Counted from the first letter of the stretch, positions 16,212 to 24,256 are shown. The stretch is 48,095 bases of DNA from Bacteroidales bacterium (GCA_025454755.1 JALONV010000008.1:1-48095), one strand, 5' to 3'. Numbers and translations: made by a program. Notes: generated by a model not told the origin, from the sequence alone.

Positions 16212-16978
16212 GATATCAGAAGTTCAATATTGCTTTCACTGTACTGATTATTGCATTAACCATAAGTGATATTTTCTTGCATATCCATCTACTGGCTTAT
16301 GGTGGCATCATTCTTGCATTTATTGGCTTGCTGGCCTGGGGATCGTCAGACATCAGATCGGGCTGGTATGTTAAAACGTACTGCAAAGGCGATATGCAAA
16401 AAAGATCTTTATCGCTGACATTTGATGACGGACCGGATAAAATCGTCACTCCTGCCCTTCTTGATCTCTTAAGAAATGAAGATATCAAAGCCGCCTTCTT
16501 TTGCATCGGCAAAAAAGCAGAACAAAACCCGGATCTCCTGGCACAGATTGATAAAGATGGCCATGTTATCGGGGGACACAGTTATTCACATCATTTCTTC
16601 TTTGACCTGTTCATATCCGACAGGATGCTCAATGAGATGCAAAGATCAGAAGATATCGTTTTTAAAATCACCGGCAAAAGAATGAGATTGTTCAGGCCTC
16701 CCTATGGAGTTACCAATCCATTGCTGGCAAAAGCCCTGGAACAGAAAAACTATCATGTAATCGGATGGAGCCTCAGGTCGAAAGACACTGTAATTAAGAA
16801 TGAAGAAAAACTGTTTGAAAAGGTTGCGAAGAAAGTGAAGCCGGGAGATGTAATTCTCTTTCATGATACTCAGAACCACATGGTAAATGTTCTCGGGAAA
16901 TTCATCAAATTTGCAAAGGAGAACGGATTCACTTTTGAACGTCCCGACAAACACCTTGGAATTGAACCATATGGATAA
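16205..16978 (+). CDS. Membrane-anchored polysaccharide deacetylase (NodB domain)
   Basis: Carbohydrate esterase 4-type deacetylase of 257 residues. Two hydrophobic helices (about residues 8-50) precede the NodB domain. Motifs are TFDDGPD (catalytic and metal Asp at 74-75), GGHSYSHH (metal His125 and His129) and RPPYG. These enzymes remove acetyl groups from amino sugars or related amides using a divalent metal. A deacetylase is a recurring but unexplained member of Bacteroidota flexirubin-type clusters. The natural substrate here is unknown; a glycolipid or peptidoglycan-derived acceptor for the polyene is a guess. The stop overlaps the start of the LolA-like gene. Confidence 0.88.
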   Translation: MLRYQKFNIAFTVLIIALTISDIFLHIHLLAYGGIILAFIGLLAWGSSDIRSGWYVKTYCKGDMQKRSLSLTFDDGPDKIVTPALLDLLRNEDIKAAFFCIGKKAEQNPDLLAQIDKDGHVIGGHSYSHHFFFDLFISDRMLNEMQRSEDIVFKITGKRMRLFRPPYGVTNPLLAKALEQKNYHVIGWSLRSKDTVIKNEEKLFEKVAKKVKPGDVILFHDTQNHMVNVLGKFIKFAKENGFTFERPDKHLGIEPYG

Positions 16979-17612
16979 TTTTAAGTTACATATAATCAGC
17001 TTCACTTTGCTTATAGTGGTAGTATCTCTTCAGGCTCAGGAGTCCTTTAAACCAATGAGCGATATTCCCGGCTTTAAAGTGAGACTGGAGACCATGTCAA
17101 AATCCACCCTGAGCATTGCATGCGATTTTGTTCAGGAAAAGAACCTTGTGGTACTATCTGAAAAGATAATATCGAAGGGAGTCTTCTTTTTCAGGAAAGA
17201 AAACAAAATCAGGTGGGAATATACACAGCCTTACAGGTACCTGATAATTATAAGCAACGGCCGGCTATATACGCGCGATGATAAAAACCAGAAAGTGTAC
17301 GACATCGAATCAAATAAAATGTTCCAGGAAATGAACAGGTTCATCAGCGGTTGTATCCAGGGCGACATCCTGAAGAATGAAAGGGATTATGCCACCGAAT
17401 ATTTTGAAAGTTCAACCCGGTATCTTGTAAAGCTGGTTCCCAGGGAAGAGAAAATGAGACAGATGCTGAATGAGGTTAACATCTGGTTTGACAAAAACGA
17501 CCTGACCGTTTCAGGACTTAAGATGGTAGAATCGGGTGAAGATTACACAAAAATAATTTTCTTAAACAAGAAACTGAATACTGAGATTCCTCTTGAGAAA
17601 TTTACTTTTTAA
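16971..17612 (+). CDS. LolA-family outer-membrane carrier protein
   Basis: Periplasmic carrier of the LolA type, about 213 residues. The ATG at 16971 begins a good signal peptide (MDNFKLHIISFTLLIVVVSL, cut near QAQ); an upstream in-frame start would add 28 residues of deacetylase overlap and spoil the signal. The mature sequence has the LolA pattern of beta-strands, with SKGVFFFRKENKIRWEYTQP matching the family segment where a reduced lipoprotein is held in a half-barrel. In aryl-polyene clusters a LolA homologue is thought to help carry the hydrophobic product across the periplasm. It overlaps the deacetylase stop by 8 bases and the lipoprotein gene by 20. Confidence 0.86.
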   Translation: MDNFKLHIISFTLLIVVVSLQAQESFKPMSDIPGFKVRLETMSKSTLSIACDFVQEKNLVVLSEKIISKGVFFFRKENKIRWEYTQPYRYLIIISNGRLYTRDDKNQKVYDIESNKMFQEMNRFISGCIQGDILKNERDYATEYFESSTRYLVKLVPREEKMRQMLNEVNIWFDKNDLTVSGLKMVESGEDYTKIIFLNKKLNTEIPLEKFTF

Positions 17613-18252
17613 CATCCTTCTGATCCTGTTGCTGAGCGGCTGTTCTGCTTCGCTTTTCAATAATTACAGGGTTTATGACATGCAGGCTGCCCCTGATGAG
17701 AATTCCTGCTCGTGGTTCCGCGAAGACACGGGCCGCTACCTGTTTCAAAGCTCAATTGATATTTATAAGAATAATTTCAGCGGACTGCTCTTCGTAAAAC
17801 CTCTCAATGAAAGTCACCGCATTCTTTTTATTACGGAATTGGGGATCAAGATCTTCGACATGGAGTTCTTCAGAAAAGGAGATTTCAGGATACATTATTG
17901 CCTGGATGAGATGAACAGAAAATCCATTACAAACACTTTGGGAAACGATCTGTCGCTTATGATTTACAATATAGCGGATAACGGCACTGCTGAAGTGATG
18001 CAGGAGAGAAATGAAGGCAGGCTGGCAATTAAATCAGAAGATGGAAGAGGAACAAGATATTGTCTTATCAATAAAAAGACAGGAAAGATTGATGAACTTA
18101 TAAAGACCGGAACCTTTGCGAAGAAATTAAATATCAAATTCTTCAGCACAGCCGGGACAGCTCCGGATTCTATTGTTTTTACACACTATAACCTGAAATT
18201 AAATATTCATCTGACCAGGCTTGATGAAACCGGAACAATTATTTCTGAATGA
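17593..18252 (+). CDS. Outer-membrane-type lipoprotein of the polyene cluster, unknown function
   Basis: A 219-residue lipoprotein starting at TTG 17593, inside the end of the LolA-like gene. The lipobox is LLLSGC, with lipidated Cys at about residue 17. The rest is beta-rich without a motif I can name. Position right after a LolA homologue suggests it could be the membrane acceptor in a LolA/LolB-like relay for the cluster product, since Bacteroidota usually lack a recognisable LolB. That is an inference from order only. The 3' end overlaps the dehydratase gene by about 29 bases. Confidence 0.75.
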   Translation: MRNLLFNILLILLLSGCSASLFNNYRVYDMQAAPDENSCSWFREDTGRYLFQSSIDIYKNNFSGLLFVKPLNESHRILFITELGIKIFDMEFFRKGDFRIHYCLDEMNRKSITNTLGNDLSLMIYNIADNGTAEVMQERNEGRLAIKSEDGRGTRYCLINKKTGKIDELIKTGTFAKKLNIKFFSTAGTAPDSIVFTHYNLKLNIHLTRLDETGTIISE

Positions 18253-18628
18253 CCTGTACATTATCAAAAGCACTCATTCAGAGAGTGTTAATAAATTAAC
18301 AGTACAGGTCGGCATTAACCGTGACCACCTCATTTTCACGGGACATTTCCCGGGAAATCCGATCCTTCCCGGTGTCGCCACATTACAAATCCTGAAAGAA
18401 CTGATTTCAGCACATCGGGGATACACTGTCAGGCTTGTCAGGGCAGGTAATATAAAATACCTCTCCTTCATCAATCCGGAAAAGAATAACCTTGTTGATT
18501 TTGATATAGACCTGAAGGATACAGAGAATGGCAATATCGGCTGCAATGCCAGTATTCATTTTGAGGATACTGTTTTCTTCAGTTTCAAAGGAGAATTTTT
18601 AAAAGGAAAAATACTTAAGAAGAACTAA
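18224..18628 (+). CDS. FabZ-like hotdog dehydratase with Gln at the catalytic acid site
   Basis: Hotdog-fold protein of about 134 residues resembling 3-hydroxyacyl-ACP dehydratases. The FabZ loop is GHFPGNPILPGVATLQILKE with the catalytic His at position 41. At the position of the FabZ Glu (PGVxxxE) this protein has Gln. I recall the same replacement in related Bacteroidota cluster proteins, so it may be a subfamily trait rather than damage. It could dehydrate 3-hydroxyacyl-ACP using His with another acid, or bind acyl-ACP without catalysis. The ATG at 18224 is chosen over the adjoining TTG at 18221. It is the last gene of the polyene operon. Confidence 0.82.
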   Translation: MKPEQLFLNDLYIIKSTHSESVNKLTVQVGINRDHLIFTGHFPGNPILPGVATLQILKELISAHRGYTVRLVRAGNIKYLSFINPEKNNLVDFDIDLKDTENGNIGCNASIHFEDTVFFSFKGEFLKGKILKKN

Positions 18629-18707
18629 CCACGGGGCTCAAGGAGAAACACAGAGAATGCACGGAGTGAAATCCATGTTAATCCGTGTTAATCCGTGCAA
18701 TCCGTGG
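18629..18707. repeat. 10-base repeat cluster closed by CCACGG/CCGTGG
   Basis: Four 10-base units run from 18668 to 18707: GAAATCCATG, TTAATCCGTG twice, then CAATCCGTGG. CCACGG at 18629-18634, touching the dehydratase stop codon, is the inverse of CCGTGG at 18702-18707, so the block can fold into a hairpin at the end of the operon. It may act in termination or mRNA stability. Confidence 0.7.
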
Positions 18708-18838
18708 TAAAATTCTTATATTTTGAAAGATACAGGGCCATCTCAGTTTTTAAAAATGAAATAAGCAATTGTCTAACATCCGGTTTTAATTACAAGAAAG
18801 TTTGCTTAAATTTATTGTTGTATATTACTTTAACTAAA

Positions 18839-20284
18839 ATGAGAAAGCTGATCCTTTTTACTGCTGTAATCCTGTTAGTGTTTTCATCGGGTTGCAAACC
18901 AAAAACAGATTGTGACAGATTATACGATCTCATAAAATCAAAATCCGATTCAGGATACTTCCTGGAAGCTGCCAGGCTTGCAGATTCACTGAAATCTCAA
19001 TGTCCCGGATCCGAAAAGCTTATTCGCAGGAGTGACTCCCTGGTGGATATAAATGAAATACTCAGTCTCGATTTTTCCTTCAGTGAGGCAGATTTTAACA
19101 CAAAAGTTGAAAGATACCTGGGCAAGCCGACCGACTCCATGCTGGCGGCATGGAATAAGAATAAGTGGATAGAATGGAGAATGATCGACGGTGAGAAGAA
19201 GTATTTCAACAGAGCAGCCTCGAACCTTGTTCTCTTAAAAGACTTCTATGAGAACAGGGAGAAGCAGGACCGGGAAACTGCAGCCGATCCGGGGATGATT
19301 GCCCGGCTTAAACACACTGAAGAGGTTGTGAAGAAAACCGGAAATACTGCTCTGCCGGTACCGGTGGTCCCTGTGACAATGAAAATTGTTTATACCATCA
19401 CTGTGCCCTCTGATGTGGTTCCTGATGGTGAGACAATAAGATGCTGGCTGCCTTATCCGAAAGAAAATCATAGCAGGCAGGGTAATATTGAATTCCTGTC
19501 AGCATCAGAACCCGAATATAAACTTGCTCCGGATTCCCTGATACACCGTTCCATATATATGGAGAAAAAAACTGTCAGGGGCACGCCAACAATCTTCAGC
19601 ATATCATATCGTTACACATCATCAGGACTCTATTTTGATCAGAATGTGATAAAGGTACATCCGTATGACAAAACAAGCAGCCTGTATAAGATTTACACTT
19701 CCGAACAACTGCCAAACATTTGCTTCACCGAAAACGTGAAGCGCCTCGCTGATCAGATTACTGCTCCCGGAGATGATCCCCGGGAGGTTGTGCAGAAGAT
19801 CTATTTATGGTTCAAGAAAAATATCCAGTGGACCGGTGCGCTTGAATACTCGGTAATGCCAAATATTCCTGAATATGTTTTCGAAAACAAACGCGGCGAC
19901 TGTGGCATGCAGACATTTCTTTACATGTCGATGCTGAGATATAAGGGAATTCCTGTCAGATGGCAGAGCGGATGGATGATGCCACCCGGACATAAGAGCC
20001 TGCACGACTGGTGCGAAGTATATTTTGAAGGCGTCGGCTGGGTGCCTTCAGATATATCATATGACCTGCAGGCTTCAGAAAATATCAATCTCAGGGAGTT
20101 TTTCCTTTCCGGTATAGATTCATACAGGCTGATAGTCAACGATGGGGTTGCCTCGCCATTGTATCCTGAAAAGAAATTCCTGAGAAGCGAACCCTACGAT
20201 TTCCAGAGAGGTGAAGTGGAATGGAAAGGAGGCAACCTCTATTTTGATAAATGGGATTACGAAATGCAGATCGAATATCTCTAG
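18839..20284 (+). CDS. Transglutaminase-like domain lipoprotein
   Basis: Lipoprotein of about 482 residues with a transglutaminase-like cysteine-protease core. The ATG at 18839 gives the lipoprotein signal MRKLILFTAVILLVFSSGC; upstream in-frame codons lie in AT-rich noncoding sequence. The catalytic triad is visible: Cys355 in KRGDCGMQTFLYM, His389 in SLHDWCEVYF and Asp in WVPSDISYD. The N-terminal half, before residue 170, is helical and lacks a known motif, and a beta domain (VVPVTMKIVYTITVPSD) precedes the core. Bacterial relatives are usually peptidases or amidases. Convergent with the YhcH gene and overlapping it by 4 bases. It is probably not part of the polyene operon, being separated by the 10-base repeat block. 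Confidence 0.85.
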   Translation: MRKLILFTAVILLVFSSGCKPKTDCDRLYDLIKSKSDSGYFLEAARLADSLKSQCPGSEKLIRRSDSLVDINEILSLDFSFSEADFNTKVERYLGKPTDSMLAAWNKNKWIEWRMIDGEKKYFNRAASNLVLLKDFYENREKQDRETAADPGMIARLKHTEEVVKKTGNTALPVPVVPVTMKIVYTITVPSDVVPDGETIRCWLPYPKENHSRQGNIEFLSASEPEYKLAPDSLIHRSIYMEKKTVRGTPTIFSISYRYTSSGLYFDQNVIKVHPYDKTSSLYKIYTSEQLPNICFTENVKRLADQITAPGDDPREVVQKIYLWFKKNIQWTGALEYSVMPNIPEYVFENKRGDCGMQTFLYMSMLRYKGIPVRWQSGWMMPPGHKSLHDWCEVYFEGVGWVPSDISYDLQASENINLREFFLSGIDSYRLIVNDGVASPLYPEKKFLRSEPYDFQRGEVEWKGGNLYFDKWDYEMQIEYL

Positions 20285-20895
20285 TCAACCTTCACCTTAA
20301 CAACTGCCTTGCGTACCGGTGAATTCTCACCATCTTTCAAACCGGGACGGTGCAGGTCACCGGGGAAGAAGATGAAGAACCTGTCGGGTGCAGCCAGATA
20401 ATTGGTAACCTGGTTGACAGTCATAAACATAATATCCTTTTCTTCATTATATGATTCTAGAATATCTTTCTGCTGAGATATTGGAGCGATCCCTATAAGT
20501 TCTTTTCCCTTCACGACGTACTGTATATCAATGTATCTGCGATGAGCTTCATATCGTGCATCATCTTCATTTTTAGACATATATTCACTTATCGGGGCAT
20601 AGAGGTTATTTCCGTCGAGATCGTAACGTTTGAGCTCCATATTCGACAGATCGCTTTCCTTCAGGAATGTAAAAGCCTTATCCCATCTCTCCTTATGCTG
20701 AAAATAGGATATTGCAAATTCCCTGCGGTTAATTGAGGCATCAGGCGTTACCCCCCATCCGTTGAGCCATTCGCCTTTTTCAAACCATTTATTAATTTGT
20801 TTGTCACTCCAGGTTGAAGGATCATTTGAGGTCTTGCAACCAAATAAGCCGAAAAATACTGTTAATGCCATAATGCTAATAAATAAAGTTTTCAT
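20281..20895 (-). CDS. YhcH/YjgK/YiaL-domain lipoprotein
   Basis: DUF386-type protein of 204 residues. The YhcH fold is indicated by YEAHRRYIDIQYVVKGKELI and by FFIFFPGDLHRPGL, whose histidines and acidic residues match the metal-binding cupin-like pocket of the family. Unlike E. coli YhcH it begins with a lipoprotein signal (MKTLFISIMALTVFFGLFGC) and a 70-residue linker, so it should be attached to a membrane outside the cytoplasm. Relatives have been linked to sugar-acid and sialic-acid handling, with the reaction unsettled. No sugar catabolic genes lie nearby. Palindromic repeats lie directly upstream. Confidence 0.86.
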   Translation of the reverse strand: MKTLFISIMALTVFFGLFGCKTSNDPSTWSDKQINKWFEKGEWLNGWGVTPDASINRREFAISYFQHKERWDKAFTFLKESDLSNMELKRYDLDGNNLYAPISEYMSKNEDDARYEAHRRYIDIQYVVKGKELIGIAPISQQKDILESYNEEKDIMFMTVNQVTNYLAAPDRFFIFFPGDLHRPGLKDGENSPVRKAVVKVKVD

Positions 20896-20925
20896 TCTCT
20901 GATATATTAATTTCTTGTCGCTATT

Positions 20926-21069
20926 GGAGATTCCTCACTTCGTTCGGAATGACATATTTCAATTAGAGACAAGAGAGCAGTGGAATGGCGGCTTGCCGCC
21001 ATTCCACTGCTCTCCCTCTCAAAAAAAACGAATGTCATTCTGAGCGAAACGAAGTGCAGCGAAGAATCT
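20926..21069. repeat. Nested palindromic intergenic element, second copy
   Basis: The left arm 20926-20955 (GGAGATTCCTCACTTCGTTC, ending GGAATGACAT) and the right arm 21034-21069 (starting GTCATTCTGAGCG, ending GAAGAATCT) are inverted relatives. Between them is a perfect hairpin: 20973-20992 against 20995-21014 with loop TT, stem starting GAGAGCAGTGGAATGG. The outer arms match those at 10561-10709 while the core stem is different. It separates the YhcH and SDR genes. Confidence 0.88.
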
Positions 21070-21143
21070 CATGATTGTTTAATTAAAATTATAAATTTAC
21101 AAAATGTCTCCGGTTTTGCCATACCCTGAAATAAAATATCCTA

Positions 21144-21959
21144 TTAATCAAGAAAAGAACTTATCTTTTCCCGGCATTCCTTCCAGAATGCATCTGCCGC
21201 ATCTTTCTCAGGCACAGGTATTGGCTTTATCCGTTTCCTGTAATTGTATAATACACCTGATCTGATCTCTTCCTGTGTAATTATTGATGCAAGCACATTT
21301 GCAACTTTCCCGGAACTTCTCATGAAAGGGGCGGCTATTTTATAAAGGAATGAAAAGAACCTGCTTTGCATCCGGTATATCCCTGAACTAAAAACACCCG
21401 GATCGAAGCTGAAAAACAGAAGATTCTTTCCCCTGTAGATTTCATCCAGATGACTGCACATCATGGCCTGGTAAAGTTTTGAACCGGAATATGCCCCAAT
21501 TGCGCTATACTGATTATCGCTGATTGAATGCACCTTTGCAAACCTGTAAACCGGTGATGATAATGTAGCGATCCGAAGTTTTTTTGAATCAGGGTGATTC
21601 CTGATAATAATCTCATTGATAATAAAATGTGCCAGAAAATTAACCTGGAAAGTATATTCCAGTCCATTCTTTGTAATTGTACGATGCACAGGGCTAAGTA
21701 TTCCGGCATTGTTAATCACCATATCGAATTCATGAACTTTTATTATCTCTTTGAATGCAGCAGCGGTATTTTCAAGGTCGCTGAAGTCGACCCTGTAATA
21801 TGAAAATCTTTCACCTTGTTCAGATGAAGGCAGCTCTCTGCGTCCTGTGGTAACAACATGATAACCTTTTTCCAGGAATATCCGCACCAGATTAAGACCA
21901 AGACCCGAAGTCCCTCCGGTTATAAGAATTTTCTTATTTTTTATAACCTGTTCCGTCAT
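21144..21959 (-). CDS. Short-chain dehydrogenase/reductase
   Basis: SDR-family NAD(P)-dependent oxidoreductase of 271 residues. The cofactor motif is TGGTSGLG near residues 14-21, with TGRRE following beta-2, an Arg pattern that suggests NADPH. NNAGIL marks beta-4, and the active-site segment YSGSKLYQ carries the Tyr-x-x-x-Lys pair. The C-terminus is longer than in FabG, like retinol-dehydrogenase-type SDRs. Substrate unknown. It lies 2.5 kb past the polyene operon on the opposite strand, so it is a weak candidate for the ketoreductase that operon lacks. It has its own predicted promoter. Confidence 0.87.
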   Translation of the reverse strand: MTEQVIKNKKILITGGTSGLGLNLVRIFLEKGYHVVTTGRRELPSSEQGERFSYYRVDFSDLENTAAAFKEIIKVHEFDMVINNAGILSPVHRTITKNGLEYTFQVNFLAHFIINEIIIRNHPDSKKLRIATLSSPVYRFAKVHSISDNQYSAIGAYSGSKLYQAMMCSHLDEIYRGKNLLFFSFDPGVFSSGIYRMQSRFFSFLYKIAAPFMRSSGKVANVLASIITQEEIRSGVLYNYRKRIKPIPVPEKDAADAFWKECREKISSFLD

Positions 21960-21980
21960 TCAGCCGACCGTGAAAGGCAT

Positions 21981-22011
21981 CAAACATAGTAAAAAGAGAC
22001 GGCTTTGCAAA
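21981..22011 (-). promoter_or_regulatory. Candidate promoter of the SDR gene
   Basis: On the reverse strand TATGTTTG (21981-21988) is a perfect TAnnTTTG box, with TTTG at 22008-22011 placed 23 bases upstream, start to start. The leader to the ATG at 21959 would be about 15 bases. Confidence 0.5.
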
Positions 22012-22082
22012 AATGTTTCGCAGTACCGGTTATTTAACATTTTTTAAATCCGGACTGCCTTGTGATTAATATGAATATAAGG

Positions 22083-22090
22083 TAATTTTA
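22083..22090 (+). promoter_or_regulatory. Candidate -7 box for the beta-propeller gene
   Basis: TAATTTTA matches 7 of 8 positions of TAnnTTTG, 18 bases before the ATG at 22108. TTG at 22060-22062 could be the -33 element. Confidence 0.35.
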
Positions 22091-22107
22091 CGTTAAACAG
22101 TATAAAC

Positions 22108-23328
22108 ATGAAAAAGAGAAACTTTGTCCTCATCAGCTTCTTTGCTTTGCTGCTTACTTCAGCAAATCTTTTTTCTCAGGATTGGCCTCAGTTCAGGGGA
22201 GTCAACCGCGACAGCAAGGCCACAGGATTCAAGGTGCCGGTGGCATGGCCCGACACGCTGACACCTCAATGGAAGATAAAAGTCGGAACAGGTGATGCAA
22301 CGCCTGTGCTCGTCGGTAAAAAGATCTACCTTCACGCCAGGCAGGAGGCCGACGAGGTTATTATCTGTATTGAGGCAATGACAGGCAAGGCTCTCTGGGC
22401 CGACAAGTACCCTGTTCCTCCTGCAACTGGTCCTGCAGCTTCGCATCCCGGGCCAAGGAGTACACCGGCATTTGCTGATGGAAAGATTATAACATATGGT
22501 ATATCAGGCATTATGTCATGTCTCGACGCAGAAACAGGAAAGGTAATATGGAGGCGCGAAAATCCTGCTAATGCGATTCCTCAGTTCTATACAGGTATGT
22601 CACCTCTTGTAGTTGACGGCATTTGTATAGCGCATGTCGGCACAAGGGACAACGGGAATGTCCTTGCGCTGGATCTGAAAACTGGGAATGAGAAATGGAA
22701 CTGGCAGGGAGATGGTCCGGCGTATGCTTCACCATCCCTGATGGTCGTTGCCGGCAAAAAGCACATCATAGTACAGACTGAAAAGAATCTCATGGCTTTG
22801 AATTTTACTGATGGTAAAATACTATGGCAAATAGCAACACCCGTTCAGCAAAGGTTCTACAATTGCGTCAGCCCGTATATTGACGGCAACAGGATCTATT
22901 ACACCGGTCAGGGAACAGGCACAAAAGCAATTGAAGTCATTAAGGAGGGAGACAAATATATCACAAAAGAATTGTGGAGTACTTCTGAGGTCGGGGCAAA
23001 ATGGAACACCCCTGTTTTAAAGGGCGGTTATCTCTATGGTTTTACAGACCAGAGAAGGATCTATTGTCTTAACGCATCAGACGGCAAAACAGCATGGATC
23101 GATGGCGCTACTAACAGCGATTTTGCAACCATCGTTGATTGTGGACAGGTGCTGATAGGATTCCCGCAAACAGGAAACCTGATCGTTTTCAAGCCAGATC
23201 AATCAGTATACTCGGAGGTGGCAAGGTATAAGGTCTCTCAAACCCCTGTATATGCATTCCCTCTTGTTGCAGGGAACTTCATATACATCAAAGACGCAGA
23301 GTACCTGACACTATTTAAGATTAACTAA
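22108..23328 (+). CDS. Secreted PQQ-type beta-propeller protein (BamB-like)
   Basis: A 406-residue exported beta-propeller. The signal peptide MKKRNFVLISFFALLLTSAN is cut near FSQ. The mature part opens with DWPQFRGVNRDS, the typical entry of PQQ-like propellers, and has repeats with the GK-(A/V)-(L/I)-W signature (MTGKALWADKY, ETGKVIWRREN, KTGNEKWNW, TDGKILWQI, SDGKTAWID). PQQ-enzyme ligands are not evident, so it is probably a scaffold or BamB-like protein rather than a dehydrogenase. It is a single gene between the divergent SDR and convergent cdaA, and is followed by strong GC hairpins. Confidence 0.87.
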   Translation: MKKRNFVLISFFALLLTSANLFSQDWPQFRGVNRDSKATGFKVPVAWPDTLTPQWKIKVGTGDATPVLVGKKIYLHARQEADEVIICIEAMTGKALWADKYPVPPATGPAASHPGPRSTPAFADGKIITYGISGIMSCLDAETGKVIWRRENPANAIPQFYTGMSPLVVDGICIAHVGTRDNGNVLALDLKTGNEKWNWQGDGPAYASPSLMVVAGKKHIIVQTEKNLMALNFTDGKILWQIATPVQQRFYNCVSPYIDGNRIYYTGQGTGTKAIEVIKEGDKYITKELWSTSEVGAKWNTPVLKGGYLYGFTDQRRIYCLNASDGKTAWIDGATNSDFATIVDCGQVLIGFPQTGNLIVFKPDQSVYSEVARYKVSQTPVYAFPLVAGNFIYIKDAEYLTLFKIN

Positions 23329-23334
23329 CCCCCG

Positions 23335-23369
23335 CCCCTGAATACTCAGGGGCACCCCCTGAAGGGGGT
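23335..23369. terminator. Two adjacent GC hairpins after the beta-propeller gene
   Basis: CCCCTGA (23335-23341) pairs with TCAGGGG (23346-23352), and ACCCCC (23354-23359) pairs with GGGGGT (23364-23369). They begin a few bases after the stop codon. There is no T-tract, so termination is inferred; the block may instead be an end of the intergenic repeat at 23409-23458. Confidence 0.45.
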
Positions 23370-23408
23370 TCAAATACAAACAGTTACAATATTCTGATAA
23401 AATTGTCA

Positions 23409-23458
23409 GCCCCCCTTTAGTGCCTGCTCTGAGCGAAGCGAAGAGGGGGTTGGGGGGC
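23409..23458. repeat. Inverted G/C-tract repeat between convergent genes
   Basis: GCCCCCC (23409-23415) and GGGGGGC (23452-23458) are inverted, with an inner CCCTTTAG and AGGGGGTT and a GAGCGAAGCGAAG core. It resembles the CCCCTAAA-type segments of the element after uvrA. It lies between the convergent beta-propeller and cdaA genes. Confidence 0.6.
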
Positions 23459-23466
23459 AATTAATT

Positions 23467-24246
23467 TCACCATACCTTCTCTACTAAAAGGATATTTCTC
23501 AATTCGGATGTTTTAAGATTTTCGCGGATTGTCCCTGATTCAGCAACGGAAATGCGGCCTGTTTCTTCAGATACAACAACCACTAGAGCATCGGTATGTT
23601 CCGACATTCCGATAGCTGCCCTGTGGCGCATTCCAAGGTTGGTGGGAAGCTTAAACTGATCAGTAACAGGCAAAGGACACCTGGCAGCAAGAATGAGCCG
23701 GTCTTCAATCAGGACAGCTCCATCATGCAGGGGTGTGTTTTTAAAAAATATCGTTTCCAGGAGTTTTGCACTTATTTCGGCTCTCATTATCTGGCCTTCA
23801 TCTGTATATGTTCCAAGCCTGCTCTGTCTTCCGATAACGATCAAAGCACCAATTCTCTTTGAAGACATCGATTCTGCAGCTTTTACTATCTCTTCTGCAA
23901 TTGCAGGTCCTAAGTGATCATCTTCCGCATTTGTAAGAAACTTCCTGAATGAAAACCTTGTGTTCTTAATATACCTGTTGCCGACCATCAGCAGGAATCG
24001 CCGCACTTCCTGCTGGAAGACTACAATAAGTGCTATTACTCCCACACCTATCACCTGGCCTATCAGGGAACTGGCAAGTTCCATATTAAGGGCTTTCACA
24101 ATCAGCCAGAACAGGTAGATAAAGAATATTGCTATGAAGATGCTCATAGCCGCGGTGCCTTTAATGATCCGGTAAAGCTGGAACATGATAAAGGCTACCA
24201 GCACAATATCAAAAATATCAAGTATTGTTATCGGGACTAACATCAT
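23467..24246 (-). CDS. cdaA: Membrane diadenylate cyclase CdaA
   Basis: Makes the second messenger cyclic di-AMP from two ATP molecules. Three N-terminal membrane helices (about residues 10-80) precede a DisA_N domain with the two catalytic motifs: DGA at 175-177 in LHDGAVLIEDR and RHRA at 207-210 in LGMRHRAAIGMSE. The length of 259 residues is normal. It is downstream of folP with a 10-base gap, an arrangement I know from other Bacteroidota. The usual Firmicutes neighbours cdaR and glmM are absent. Cyclic di-AMP commonly controls potassium, osmolyte and cell-wall homeostasis; targets in this organism are not visible. Confidence 0.94.
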   Translation of the reverse strand: MMLVPITILDIFDIVLVAFIMFQLYRIIKGTAAMSIFIAIFFIYLFWLIVKALNMELASSLIGQVIGVGVIALIVVFQQEVRRFLLMVGNRYIKNTRFSFRKFLTNAEDDHLGPAIAEEIVKAAESMSSKRIGALIVIGRQSRLGTYTDEGQIMRAEISAKLLETIFFKNTPLHDGAVLIEDRLILAARCPLPVTDQFKLPTNLGMRHRAAIGMSEHTDALVVVVSEETGRISVAESGTIRENLKTSELRNILLVEKVW

Positions 24247-24256
24247 AAGTTTTGTT

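Noticed and set aside
18801-18828. TTTG plus TATATTAC as a promoter for the transglutaminase gene
   Set aside because: The spacing is too short (20 bases start to start) and the -7 box has two mismatches.
18695-18838. N-terminal extension of the transglutaminase-like protein
   Set aside because: It would bury the lipoprotein signal at residue 49 and runs through AT-rich sequence following a repeat block.
21144-21959. SDR as the missing ketoreductase of the polyene cluster
   Set aside because: It is on the opposite strand, 2.5 kb away with its own promoter, and its extended C-terminus fits other SDRs better than FabG.
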